This document shows, piece by piece, positions 25,232 to 33,780 of a DNA stretch of 64,000 nt (positions are counted from its first letter, which is position 1; the number at the start of each line of letters is the position of its first letter). The position numbers and the translations under genes are program-made. The notes under the pieces were generated by a model. It worked only from the letters and a program-made list of their open reading frames with translations. It was not told the origin of the DNA and searched no databases. This stretch comes from Ensifer adhaerens (GTDB lineage: Bacteria; Pseudomonadota; Alphaproteobacteria; Rhizobiales; Rhizobiaceae), in NCBI RefSeq assembly GCF_028993555.1, contig NZ_CP118611.1, positions 2,503,501-2,567,500 on the forward strand, given 5' to 3'.

Positions 25232-26362
25232 CTATCGGCCGTAGGCGCGCATCACTTCCATCAGCGGTTCGTGCCGGATCGCCTGGATCTTGAAGCGGTC
25301 ATGGGGCGTACCGCCGGAATCCTCGGCCGCGATCATTGCGTTGACCACCGCCTCCTCGACGCTGTCGACGGTCGCGAGGTAGACCGGATCGAGCAGCTCG
25401 TCATTGACGATCTCCAGCGACAGGCGCGGCGGCGCCTTGTGCGCCATCGGCTGGGTGTTGGCGGTGGAGAAGGCGAGGAAGATGTCGCCGGAATTGTTGC
25501 CGCCGGGCGTGCCGTTGCGGCCGATGCCGATCGCTGCCCGCCGCGCCAGTCGCTTCAGCTGATGCGGCGCCATCGGCAGGTCGGTGGCGATCACCACGAT
25601 GATCGAGCCGCGCTCCTGCATCTGGCTTTGCGGCGTACCGTCGCGCATGTGCTCGCCGACCGGAACGCCGCGGATCGTCAGCCAGTCTCGCTGGCCGTGA
25701 TTGGCCTGCACCAGCGTGCCGATCGTATAGTCGCGGCCGCCGAATTCGACGACGCGCGATGCGGTTCCGGTGCCACCCTTGAAGCCATAGGCGATCATGC
25801 CGGTGCCGCCGCCGCAATTGCCCTCCTCGACCGGGCCTGACGTGGCGCTGTCGAGTGCTGCGCGCACATCGGCTTCGGTGATCGGCTGGCCGTTGATGTC
25901 GTTCAAGACACCGTCATAGGTCTCGGCCACCACGGGCATCAGCCAGAGGAAATCGTCGGTGTCGTAAGTCGTCTTATAGCGCTCCAGCATCCATTGAATG
26001 GTGGCGTGGTGGGTCATGCCGACGGCGTGGGTGTTGGTGATCATCACTGGCCCCAGGAAGAAACCGCCGTCCTCGATCCAGTGGGTGCCGGTCATCTCGC
26101 CATTGCCGTTGAAGCGGTGCACGCCGGCATAGACGGGGACCGGGGTGGTCGAGCCGACATGCGGCAGGATGGCGGTGACGCCGGTGCGCACCGGACGCTT
26201 GCGGCCGGGGCGAGGGGTCTCTTCCTCGATGGTGCGGAAGCCGACGGCGATGCCTTCGACATCGGTGATGGCGTTGAAGCGGCCAGTGCGGCCGGAAAAG
26301 GGCAGGCCGATATCGCGGGCGCGAGCTGAGGAGGGCGTAGAGGTCTTGTCGTTCATGATCAT
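25232..26362 (-). CDS. P1-family (DmpA/BapA-like) aminopeptidase
   Basis: Ntn-hydrolase-like peptidase of 376 residues that in characterised relatives cleaves N-terminal D-, L- or beta-amino acids after self-processing. The predicted processing site and nucleophile are N290-S291 in GGNNSGDIFLAFSTAN; the GNCGGGTGMIAYGFKGGTG block at 181-199 and the TNTHAVG segment near 110 are conserved family features. The chosen ATG at 26362 overlaps the upstream permease stop (ATGA). No signal peptide is seen, so it acts in the cytoplasm on imported substrate. It is the last gene of an ABC transporter operon. Confidence 0.85.
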   Translation of the reverse strand: MIMNDKTSTPSSARARDIGLPFSGRTGRFNAITDVEGIAVGFRTIEEETPRPGRKRPVRTGVTAILPHVGSTTPVPVYAGVHRFNGNGEMTGTHWIEDGGFFLGPVMITNTHAVGMTHHATIQWMLERYKTTYDTDDFLWLMPVVAETYDGVLNDINGQPITEADVRAALDSATSGPVEEGNCGGGTGMIAYGFKGGTGTASRVVEFGGRDYTIGTLVQANHGQRDWLTIRGVPVGEHMRDGTPQSQMQERGSIIVVIATDLPMAPHQLKRLARRAAIGIGRNGTPGGNNSGDIFLAFSTANTQPMAHKAPPRLSLEIVNDELLDPVYLATVDSVEEAVVNAMIAAEDSGGTPHDRFKIQAIRHEPLMEVMRAYGR

Positions 26363-27189
26363 TTCTGCCGGGAGCGAAGGTAGAGGCCGAGCGAGGCGAC
26401 GACGAAGGAGAAGGAGAGCATCATCACCGCAATGGCGTTGATCTCCGGTTTGATGCCGCGTCGAAGCATGGAGAAGATGAACATCGGCAGCGTGGTGACG
26501 TCGACGCCGGAGATGAAATAAGTGATGACCAGGTCGTCCATCGAGATGATGAATGCGAGCAGCGCACCGCCGACGATCGCTGGAAAGAGCTGCGGCAGCA
26601 CCACCCGGCGAAAGGTCATCCATTCGTTGGCGCCGAGATCGGCGGACGCATGTTCCAGCGTCCGGTCCATGCCGGCAAGCCGCGCCGACACGACGATGAA
26701 GACATACGAAATCAGGAAGGTGCACTGGCCGATGATGGTCGTCGTCAAACCGAGCCTGATGCCGGAATTGACGAAGAAGATCAGCAGCGCGATGCCGAGC
26801 ACGATATCCGGCATCAGCATCGGCATGAACATCACCACCCGGTAAAAACGCTGGCCGACGAATTCGAAGCGGTAGAGGCCGATGGCCATCGCCGTGCCGA
26901 AGACGGTCGCAATGGCCGTCGTCGAGGCGGCAATGACCAGGCTGTTCCACACCGCTTGCAGCAGTTGCCCGGTCGATTCGATGTAGAGCGCGCTTTCGGA
27001 GACCTTGGTCTTGAAGCCGAGCACCTGGGCGTACCATTCGGTGGTGAAGCCCGTCCAGGTCATCATGTTCACCGGATTGGCGTTGAACGAATAGACGGCG
27101 ATGACGACAAGCGGAATGTAGATGAAGGCGAAGAAGAGGCCTGTGTAGGCAAGCAGGCCGCCGGCAAAGAGGGATCGAGCAAGCTTCAT
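26359..27189 (-). CDS. ABC transporter permease, PotC type
   Basis: Inner-membrane permease of 276 residues with about six helices. The cytoplasmic coupling loop reads EHASADLGANEWMTFRRVVLP (EAA motif, about residues 177-197), which identifies the binding-protein-dependent family. It follows the PotB-like permease by 9 bases and overlaps the peptidase by 4 bases. With the PotA- and PotD-like genes it forms a polyamine/opine/peptide-type importer. Confidence 0.87.
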   Translation of the reverse strand: MKLARSLFAGGLLAYTGLFFAFIYIPLVVIAVYSFNANPVNMMTWTGFTTEWYAQVLGFKTKVSESALYIESTGQLLQAVWNSLVIAASTTAIATVFGTAMAIGLYRFEFVGQRFYRVVMFMPMLMPDIVLGIALLIFFVNSGIRLGLTTTIIGQCTFLISYVFIVVSARLAGMDRTLEHASADLGANEWMTFRRVVLPQLFPAIVGGALLAFIISMDDLVITYFISGVDVTTLPMFIFSMLRRGIKPEINAIAVMMLSFSFVVASLGLYLRSRQK

Positions 27190-27198
27190 CGGTCACCC

Positions 27199-28098
27199 TC
27201 ACCGTGCAAGAGCTGCGGCGGCGCTGCGCCGGCCGGAAATCACCACATGGGCGATCATCATGATCAGCATGACGCTCATCACCATCATCGCCAGTGCTGC
27301 GCCGAAGGGCCAGTTGCGGGCGGCGAGGAACTGTTGCTCGATCAGGTTGCCGAACATCATCACCTTGGCGCCGCCAAGCACCGCCGGCACGACGAAATTG
27401 CCGAGCGCCGGGATGAAGACGATGACAGCACCACCGGCAATGCCGGGGGCGGTCAAGGGCAGGATGACGCGCCAGAAGGTGCGCACCGGTCCCGCGCCGA
27501 GATCGAGCGAGGCGCGCACCAGCGTCCAGTCGAGTTTCTCGACGCTCGCATAGACCGGCATGAACATGAAGGGAATGAACACGTACGTCATCCCAAGGAT
27601 GATCGCGCCCTTGGTGTAGATCAGGTCGAGCGGTCGTTCGATCAGTCCGGTGGAGATGAGCACCTCGTTGACGAGGCCGGTCTGGCGCAGGATCAATACC
27701 CAGACGAAGAGCCGCACGATCAGGCTGGTGAAGAAGGGCAGCGTGATCAGGAACAGGCAGAAATTCTTCCATCGCTCGGAAAGCCGGGCGATGCAGAAGG
27801 CCGCGGGATAGCAGACGAGAAGGGTCGCCAGCACCGTCAGCGTGGCGATCTCGACCGAGCGCAGGAAGATCGAGATGTAGATCGGATCGAATTCCTCGAA
27901 CATCGGATCGGCAAAACCGAGGATCCGCCCGAAATTGTGCGGATAGAAGGTCCACTCCACCCCGCCATAAAGGCCGGGCGCGAGGAAGCTGGTCACGACC
28001 ATGATGGCGAGCGGACCGAGGAAGAATACGGCGAGAAAGGCCGAGACCGGCCCGAGCAGAAGGCCAAGTTGAAAGCGGCGGCGGCTGGCGATCGACAT
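27199..28098 (-). CDS. ABC transporter permease, PotB type
   Basis: The second permease of the importer, 299 residues from the ATG at 28098. The EAA-type loop is RASLDLGAGPVRTFWRVILP, about 75 residues from the C-terminus. A GTG at 28113 would extend it by 5 residues and overlap the ATPase gene; the ATG lies one base past the ATPase stop. Several helices and a leading arginine-rich cytoplasmic tail are visible. Confidence 0.86.
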   Translation of the reverse strand: MSIASRRRFQLGLLLGPVSAFLAVFFLGPLAIMVVTSFLAPGLYGGVEWTFYPHNFGRILGFADPMFEEFDPIYISIFLRSVEIATLTVLATLLVCYPAAFCIARLSERWKNFCLFLITLPFFTSLIVRLFVWVLILRQTGLVNEVLISTGLIERPLDLIYTKGAIILGMTYVFIPFMFMPVYASVEKLDWTLVRASLDLGAGPVRTFWRVILPLTAPGIAGGAVIVFIPALGNFVVPAVLGGAKVMMFGNLIEQQFLAARNWPFGAALAMMVMSVMLIMMIAHVVISGRRSAAAALAR

Positions 28099-28099
28099 C

Positions 28100-29191
28100 T
28101 CAGGCACCTGCACTTTCGCCGATCAGGTGCACGGCGGTCGGATCATAGGCGAGCCGCGCCTTGCGGGTGTGCTCGATCGCGCCCACGAGATTGCGGCGGT
28201 TGGCCGGAACCTCGGCCACGACCTTGCGGCCCTCGACGGTGCGGCCGAACAGCTCGAAGGTGGAGCCGACGAAAACGATCTGGTCGAGATCGACGTCGAT
28301 CGTCGGGAAGGGGGCGTTGTCCTCGGCAAGGAAGAATTGTTCCGGGCGGATCAGCGCCGTCGCCTTCGTCGAGATTTTCCGCTCGCAGGGCTGGTGGCGG
28401 ATTGCCATGCCGTCTGAAGTCATCAGCCGGTCGCCGTCGAGCGTGCCCTCGAACAGGTTGCTGGCGCCGATGAAGGTGGCGACGAAGGTGTTGACCGGAT
28501 GGTCGTAAATGGCACGCGGCGTATCGAGCTGCTGGATGCGGCCACCAGAAAGCACCGCGACGCGATCCGACATCGTCAGTGCCTCCTGCTGGTCGTGGGT
28601 GACGAAGATGAAGGAGATGCCGAGATCGTTCTGCAGAGTCTTCAGTTCGATCTGCATCGCCTGGCGCAGGTTCTTGTCGAGCGCCGACAGCGGTTCGTCG
28701 AGCAGGAGAAGCTTCGGCCGGGCGATGATGGCGCGGGCCAGTGCCACGCGCTGCTGCTGGCCGCCGGAGAGCTGGCGTGGGCGGCGCGCCTCCATGCCTT
28801 CGAGCCCGACCATCTTCAGGGCGCTCGCGACCTTTTCCCGGCGCGCCGGCTTGGCGATCCCCGCGACCTCCAGCGAATAGGCGACGTTCTCGCCGACTGT
28901 CATGTGCGGAAACAACGCGTAGTTCTGGAAGACGGTGTTGACCGGGCGGCGGTAGGGTGGCCGCTCCGTCATGTCTTCGCCGTCGATCAGGATCGAGCCG
29001 CCGTCGAGCTCGACGAAGCCGCTGATCGCTTGCAGCAGCGTGGTCTTGCCGCAACCGGACGGCCCGAGCAAGGTCAGGAATTCGTTGCGGCGGACGTCGA
29101 GATCGATGCGGTCGAGAGCGGCCACGGTGCCGCCTTCCGGAGTGGTGAAGGCCTTGCTCGCCTCCACCAGCCGGACGATGGAATTCTGCAT
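28100..29191 (-). CDS. ABC transporter ATP-binding protein, PotA type
   Basis: ATPase of 363 residues. It has Walker A GPSGCGKTT (about 44-52), the Q-loop FQNYALFPHMT, the signature LSGGQQQRV, Walker B LLLLDEP and the switch histidine in FVTHDQQEA, followed by a C-terminal TOBE regulatory domain (about 270-355). I prefer the ATG at 29191, preceded by GGGGAA, over a TTG at 29218. It is the first gene of the leftward unit and divergent from the binding protein gene, an arrangement that shares one regulatory region. Confidence 0.88.
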   Translation of the reverse strand: MQNSIVRLVEASKAFTTPEGGTVAALDRIDLDVRRNEFLTLLGPSGCGKTTLLQAISGFVELDGGSILIDGEDMTERPPYRRPVNTVFQNYALFPHMTVGENVAYSLEVAGIAKPARREKVASALKMVGLEGMEARRPRQLSGGQQQRVALARAIIARPKLLLLDEPLSALDKNLRQAMQIELKTLQNDLGISFIFVTHDQQEALTMSDRVAVLSGGRIQQLDTPRAIYDHPVNTFVATFIGASNLFEGTLDGDRLMTSDGMAIRHQPCERKISTKATALIRPEQFFLAEDNAPFPTIDVDLDQIVFVGSTFELFGRTVEGRKVVAEVPANRRNLVGAIEHTRKARLAYDPTAVHLIGESAGA

Positions 29192-29220
29192 ACTTCTGTT
29201 CCCCAAAATGTTATGCAAAT

Positions 29221-29253
29221 AACGCTTGTGCGTTTTCGATATATGGATACCAT
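29221..29253. promoter_or_regulatory. Two short inverted repeats in the divergent transporter promoter
   Basis: AACGC-TTGT-GCGTT (29221-29234) and ATGG-ATA-CCAT (29243-29253) lie back to back between the ATPase and binding-protein genes. They may be regulator sites, perhaps for the RpiR protein encoded at 30605; this is inference. Confidence 0.35.
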
Positions 29254-29353
29254 TTGCCTATCGGAGTCAACGGCCACCAGAAGCCGTGATCCGGAAGCGG
29301 CCGACAAGGGCCGTAGAGGGCCGAACGGCCATGACCATCAGAGGAGACTATCG

Positions 29354-30433
29354 ATGACAATGACACATGGGATGGCCCGTCAAGGCAAGAAGCCGTTTGC
29401 CGCCCGCGCACGCAGTTTGGCCGTTTCGCTGACGACGCTGGCAGCCCTGTTCGGCACGGCCGAAGCGGCCGAACTCAACATCTACAACTGGGGCGAATAC
29501 ATCAATCCGGCCGTGCTGAAGAAGTTCGAGGAGGAGACCCAGATCAAGGTCAACCTTTCGACCTACTCTTCGAACGAGGAGATGCTGGCGAAAATCCAGG
29601 GCGGCGCCACGGGCTACGATATCGTTTTCCCGTCCGTGCACATGCAGGACATCATGGCCAAGCTCGATCTGCTCGAGAGGACCGACATCAACACTTATGA
29701 GGGTTTCAAGAACATCGATCCGACCTTCCTGCGCGCCAAGAGCGACTCGAAGGGCGAATATTGCCTGCCTTACGCCTTCGGCTCGGTCGGCATCCTCTAT
29801 AACCGCAAGCTGCTCGGCAAGGACGTGACCGGCTGGCGCGACCTGATCGAGACGGTGAAGGCCAAGGGGCTGAAATTCACGCTGCTCGACGATATGCGCG
29901 AGGTGCTCTCGGTCGGCCTCATTCTCAACGGTCACAAGGTCAATTCGACCGATCCGGCCGAACTGCAGCAGGCGGCCGATACGATCATCGCGATGAAGCC
30001 CGAGGTCGCCGCCTTTACCTATGACACCCGCCCGATGGTCGCCGCCGGCGACGTTGCGGCTGGGCATTTCTTCGTTGGTTCGATGGTCGACGTCTTCGGC
30101 AATCCAAAAGACCTTGGTTACGTGATCCCCGAGGAAGGGGCGACGATGTACCAGGAGGATATCTGCGTGCTGAAGTCGGCTCCGAACAAGGAGAACGCCA
30201 TCAAGTTCCTGCAGTTCTATACCCGCCCGGAAGTGGCGGCGCTCAACATCGAGCAGCAGACGAATGGCACGGCAAACGTGCCGGCCCGACAGTTGACCCC
30301 CGAGCAGATCAAGAACAGCAAGGAAATCAACCCACCGCCGGAAACCATGCAGAAGCTGCAGATCTTCGAAGATCTCGGCCCCGGTGTGCGCCAGCTCGAC
30401 CGGGTCTGGACGAAGGTCAAGACCGCGCAATAA
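29354..30433 (+). CDS. ABC transporter substrate-binding protein, PotD type
   Basis: Periplasmic binding protein of 359 residues with a Sec-type signal peptide (basic start, hydrophobic stretch LAVSLTTLAALF, cleavage near AEAAEL, about residue 38). The mature start ELNIYNWGEYINP and the VFPSVHMQDIM segment are typical of the spermidine/putrescine-binding PotD fold. The ATG at 29354 follows GAGGAGAC. It is transcribed away from the ATPase and permease genes. Since the operon ends with a P1 peptidase, the ligand could be a modified peptide or amide rather than a polyamine. Confidence 0.85.
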   Translation: MTMTHGMARQGKKPFAARARSLAVSLTTLAALFGTAEAAELNIYNWGEYINPAVLKKFEEETQIKVNLSTYSSNEEMLAKIQGGATGYDIVFPSVHMQDIMAKLDLLERTDINTYEGFKNIDPTFLRAKSDSKGEYCLPYAFGSVGILYNRKLLGKDVTGWRDLIETVKAKGLKFTLLDDMREVLSVGLILNGHKVNSTDPAELQQAADTIIAMKPEVAAFTYDTRPMVAAGDVAAGHFFVGSMVDVFGNPKDLGYVIPEEGATMYQEDICVLKSAPNKENAIKFLQFYTRPEVAALNIEQQTNGTANVPARQLTPEQIKNSKEINPPPETMQKLQIFEDLGPGVRQLDRVWTKVKTAQ

Positions 30434-30453
30434 GCAGGCGATGCAATCACGGG

Positions 30454-30488
30454 AGCGGATGCCGCGATTTGTATCCGGCATCCGCTTT
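30454..30488 (+). terminator. Stem-loop terminator after the binding-protein gene
   Basis: Perfect 11-base stem AGCGGATGCCG / CGGCATCCGCT with an 11-base loop and a short T stretch, 20 bases after the stop. It separates the abundant binding-protein message from the regulator gene. Confidence 0.6.
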
Positions 30489-30604
30489 CACAACGCTGCG
30501 TGTTTCCTTAGCTCCCGGCTGGGGATAGACATGCAACAATTCGAAGGGTCCAGTGGCCTTTGTCCGTCTGGCAAGACGGTTGGCGCTCAAGAATGGGAGG
30601 GGAC

Positions 30605-31462
30605 GTGGCACAGCGCATACTGAAGCTGCTGCGCAGCGACGAGATGAGGCGCTCGAAGTCGGACAAGCTCATCGCCAACTATATCGAGCGCAACCTCGCC
30701 GATATCCCGTTCGAGACCGCACGCTCGATCGCGACCCGGCTTGAGGTCTCGCCGATGACCGTCGGGCGCTACCTCCGGCGCATGGGCTTCGATGGCCTCG
30801 ACGAACTGAAGCACGCGCTCAGGCGTGACGGCTCCAACAATCCTGCCTGGCAGGTCAAGGGCTCGGTCGGCCGGCTGCGGGAGGATAACCGCGAGGGCAA
30901 GCTGCTGGCCGGCCTGATCCAGCAGCAGGTCGACAATCTCGGCATGATCTACGAGCTGACGACCGCGCCGGAATGGCAGCAGACGATCGATGCGCTGATT
31001 TCGGCGAGCGAAGTCTATGTCGCCGCCTACCAGAACGTCCGCGGCATCGCGCAGTATTTCGCAAGCCAACTGTCCTACACCCGGCCGCGGGTCCAGTTCG
31101 TCGATGGCCTCAACGGCACCTATGCCGAGCTGCTCGATGGCTCGGTCGAGGGTCGCGTGCTGTTCCTGCACGATGTTCGCCGCTTTGCCGCCAAGGCGCG
31201 GCCGCTTGCCGAAGAAGCCCGACGCGCCGGCGTCAAGGTCATCCTCTATACCGACGAGTTCTGCCCATGGGCGCCGGAGGTCTCCGACATCTGCCTCGTC
31301 GTTCCGGGCTCGCACGGTCCGCTCTGGGACGGGGCCGCGACGACGGTCGCAGTCATGGACCTGCTGTTGAGCAACATCATCGTCGTGCTTGGCGATGACG
31401 TCGGCGAGCGGGTTGCTCAGCTCACCCGGCTGCAGAATGTCTTCGGCGATTTCGAGGACTGA
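30605..31462 (+). CDS. RpiR/MurR-family transcriptional regulator
   Basis: The N-terminal RpiR helix-turn-helix (about 5-80, with IPFETARSIATRLEVSPMTV) is followed by a SIS phosphosugar-binding domain (about 115-260). The GTG at 30605 has a strong GGGAGGGG site and gives 285 residues; an ATG at 30593 gives 289. It lies between the ABC transporter and the cytosine deaminase-like gene and converges on the latter. RpiR proteins with a degenerate SIS domain are frequent next to amine and hydantoin-type catabolic genes. The effector cannot be named. Confidence 0.8.
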   Translation: MAQRILKLLRSDEMRRSKSDKLIANYIERNLADIPFETARSIATRLEVSPMTVGRYLRRMGFDGLDELKHALRRDGSNNPAWQVKGSVGRLREDNREGKLLAGLIQQQVDNLGMIYELTTAPEWQQTIDALISASEVYVAAYQNVRGIAQYFASQLSYTRPRVQFVDGLNGTYAELLDGSVEGRVLFLHDVRRFAAKARPLAEEARRAGVKVILYTDEFCPWAPEVSDICLVVPGSHGPLWDGAATTVAVMDLLLSNIIVVLGDDVGERVAQLTRLQNVFGDFED

Positions 31463-31472
31463 GGCGCCCCGT

Positions 31473-32771
31473 TCAGCCCGGGGCCGCCTGCGGAATGTAG
31501 TCCCGCGCCATGTCGATCGCGGTCGGTCGTCCCTCGAGGAAGAGCTTGCCGATGCGCGGCGCCGTGCGGGCGATGATCTTGCCGGCCTTGATGACGAACA
31601 ACCGGTTCGGCTTCAGCCGCAGGGCCTCGTTGACGTCGACCGCCTGTAATAGGACGAGATCGGCCTTGCAGCCGACGTCGAGCCCATAGCCTTCGAGCCC
31701 CATGGTCTTTGCCGAATTCACGGTGATGGCGTCGAAGATCTTCCGCTTGTCCTCGATGCCGCCCATCTGCGTCACGTGGATGGCCATGTGGGCAACTTCC
31801 AGCATGTCGCCCGATCCCATCGAGTACCAGGGGTCCATGACGCAGTCGTGCCCGAAGGAGACGTTGAGGCCTGCCGCCATCAGCTCCTTCACCCGCGTCA
31901 TGCCGCGCCGTTTCGGGTAGGTGTCATGGCGTCCCTGCAACATGATGTTGATCAGCGGATTGGGAATGACGTTGATCTCCGCTTCCGCCATCAGCGGAAT
32001 GAGCTTGGAGACATAGTAGTTGTCCATCGAGTGCATCGAGGTCAGATGCGAGCCTGAGACGCGCCCCTGAAGCCCGAAACGCACGGTCTCGGCCGCCAGC
32101 GTCTCGATGTGGCGAGACATCGGATCATCGGTTTCGTCGCAATGCATGTCGACGGGCAGGCCGCGCTCGGCGGCGATCCGGCAGAGCGCTTCGACGGAAC
32201 GGGCACCATCTTCCATCGTCCGCTCGAAATGCGGGATTCCACCAACGATATCGACGCCCATGTCGAGCGCGCGGTTCAGCGATGCCACGCCGTCGGGCGC
32301 CCGGTAGTAGCCATCCTGCGGGAAGGCGACGAGTTGCAGGTCGATGTAGGGCGCGACCTTCTCCCTGACCTCCAGCAGCGCCTCGGCGGTGACCAGTCGA
32401 GGATCCGAGGTGTCCACATGGCTGCGGATGGCCAGCAGCCCCTGGCTGACGGCGAGGTCGCAATAGCGCAGCGCCCGTTCGACCAGCGCCTCCTTCGTCA
32501 AGGTCGGGCGCAATTCGCCCCAGAGCGCAATGCCCTCGAGCAGCGTGCCGGAGACGTTCATCCGCGGCAGGCCGAGCGACAGTGTCGCGTCCATGTGAAA
32601 ATGCGGATCACAGAAGGGTGGGCTGAGCAGTCGACCGGTGGCATCGATCTCTTCGCCAGCGCTTGCGGCCAGGGCCTTCTCGATCACTGTGATCGTTCCG
32701 CCGCGGATGCCGACATCGAAACCCTGCCGTCCGTCCGGCAGGTTGGCGTTGCGGATGATCAGGTCGAACAT
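31473..32771 (-). CDS. Cytosine deaminase-like amidohydrolase
   Basis: Amidohydrolase of 432 residues with the CodA order of metal and catalytic segments: DPHFHMD (about 55-61), the RSHVDTSD strand, HCDETDDP with the proton-shuttle Glu, SHLTSMH, and FGHDCVMDPWY near residue 310. These match bacterial cytosine/isocytosine/N-acyl deaminases closely. It ends 10 bases from the RpiR gene, tail to tail. The neighbouring importer and P1 peptidase suggest a wider role in degrading cyclic amides or pyrimidines. The exact substrate of such CodA relatives often differs from cytosine. Confidence 0.78.
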   Translation of the reverse strand: MFDLIIRNANLPDGRQGFDVGIRGGTITVIEKALAASAGEEIDATGRLLSPPFCDPHFHMDATLSLGLPRMNVSGTLLEGIALWGELRPTLTKEALVERALRYCDLAVSQGLLAIRSHVDTSDPRLVTAEALLEVREKVAPYIDLQLVAFPQDGYYRAPDGVASLNRALDMGVDIVGGIPHFERTMEDGARSVEALCRIAAERGLPVDMHCDETDDPMSRHIETLAAETVRFGLQGRVSGSHLTSMHSMDNYYVSKLIPLMAEAEINVIPNPLINIMLQGRHDTYPKRRGMTRVKELMAAGLNVSFGHDCVMDPWYSMGSGDMLEVAHMAIHVTQMGGIEDKRKIFDAITVNSAKTMGLEGYGLDVGCKADLVLLQAVDVNEALRLKPNRLFVIKAGKIIARTAPRIGKLFLEGRPTAIDMARDYIPQAAPG

Positions 32772-32820
32772 GGCTGACGTCTCCGGTGGCGGGAACGGCT
32801 CTGGACTTTGCTAACGCGGG

Positions 32821-33780
32821 TCAGCAACCAAAGCTCTTTCGATAGGCCGCCGGCGACGTACCGAATCGACGAACGAAGGACCGACGGAAGGCGATATCGT
32901 CGTGGAAGCCGATATCGGTGGCAATCTTTTTGAGCGGTATGCTGGTGTCCTCGGCGAGCCTGCGCCCAGCCTCGAGCCGCATGCTTTCCACATAGTCGGC
33001 TGGCGTCATCCCGACATCCTGCTTGAACTGCCTCGAGAAGTTCCGTTCGCTCATGCCGATCCGCCTTGCCATCGTCGCGACGGTGAGGTCGGCGGAGAGA
33101 TTGTCGGCGATGAAATCCTGGGCGGCGCGGATCGGTGTCTTCTGCGCGAGCTGTCCGGCGAGCAGAGTGCTGAATTGGGTCTGGCCACCGGGGCGCTTGA
33201 GGAAGACGACGAGTTCACGCGCGACTTTCAAGGCGATGTCGAGGCCGAGATCCTTCTCGACTATGGCAAGCGCCAGGTCGATGCCGGCCGTGACCCCGGC
33301 CGAGGTCCAGACATTGCCGTCCTTGGTGAAAATGCGATTGGGCTCGAGCTTCACATCCGGGAAGCGTTTGCTGAATTCCGCCGCCTGCGACCAATGCGTC
33401 GTCGCACGCCTGCCATTCAGCAAGCCTGCCTCGCCGAGTACGAATGCGCCGGAACACACTGATCCGAAGCGGCTGGCGCGGGAGGATACCTCCTTGACCC
33501 ATTCAAGGAGTGCGGTCGAAAGTGGCCGTTCCTGAATGAGCGGATCGCCGGCGACGAGCAAGGTATCCACATCAGAGATCCCCTGCTCAATCGAGCGGTC
33601 CGGAATGAGGGCGAGCCCCGAAGATCCTCGCACCGGAGTACCGGAAGTGCTGATGACCTCCACCGCGTAATAGTCGGTGCCGCTCTGCCGGTTCGCCTCC
33701 GCGAAGACGTCGGAAGGGCCGACGACGTCGAGAAGCTGCACCCCTTGCATCGCTAATATTGCAATCTTGTGAACGGCCAT
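32821..33780 (-). CDS. GlxA-family regulator (DJ-1/PfpI plus AraC helix-turn-helix)
   Basis: The 319-residue regulator has an N-terminal class I glutamine amidotransferase-like domain (about 5-170, with the nucleophile-elbow cysteine in SVCSGAFVLGEAGLL) and a C-terminal AraC module (about 215-315, IATDIGFHDDIAFRRSFVRRFG). The start overlaps the TehA-like stop by one base (TAATG). Relatives control arginine, choline or carnitine catabolism. Here the only partner is an anion channel-like protein, so its effector is unclear. Confidence 0.85.
   Translation of the reverse strand: MAVHKIAILAMQGVQLLDVVGPSDVFAEANRQSGTDYYAVEVISTSGTPVRGSSGLALIPDRSIEQGISDVDTLLVAGDPLIQERPLSTALLEWVKEVSSRASRFGSVCSGAFVLGEAGLLNGRRATTHWSQAAEFSKRFPDVKLEPNRIFTKDGNVWTSAGVTAGIDLALAIVEKDLGLDIALKVARELVVFLKRPGGQTQFSTLLAGQLAQKTPIRAAQDFIADNLSADLTVATMARRIGMSERNFSRQFKQDVGMTPADYVESMRLEAGRRLAEDTSIPLKKIATDIGFHDDIAFRRSFVRRFGTSPAAYRKSFGC

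Noticed and set aside
26363..27955. Open frame continuing upstream of the P1 peptidase, suggesting a fusion protein
   Set aside because: The upstream part is out of frame with the two real permease genes; the peptidase has its own ATG overlapping the permease stop.
26650..28473. 607-codon open frame opposite two ABC permease genes
   Set aside because: Its composition (Asp, His, Arg, Glu) is the complement of hydrophobic codons, so it is a shadow of the permeases.
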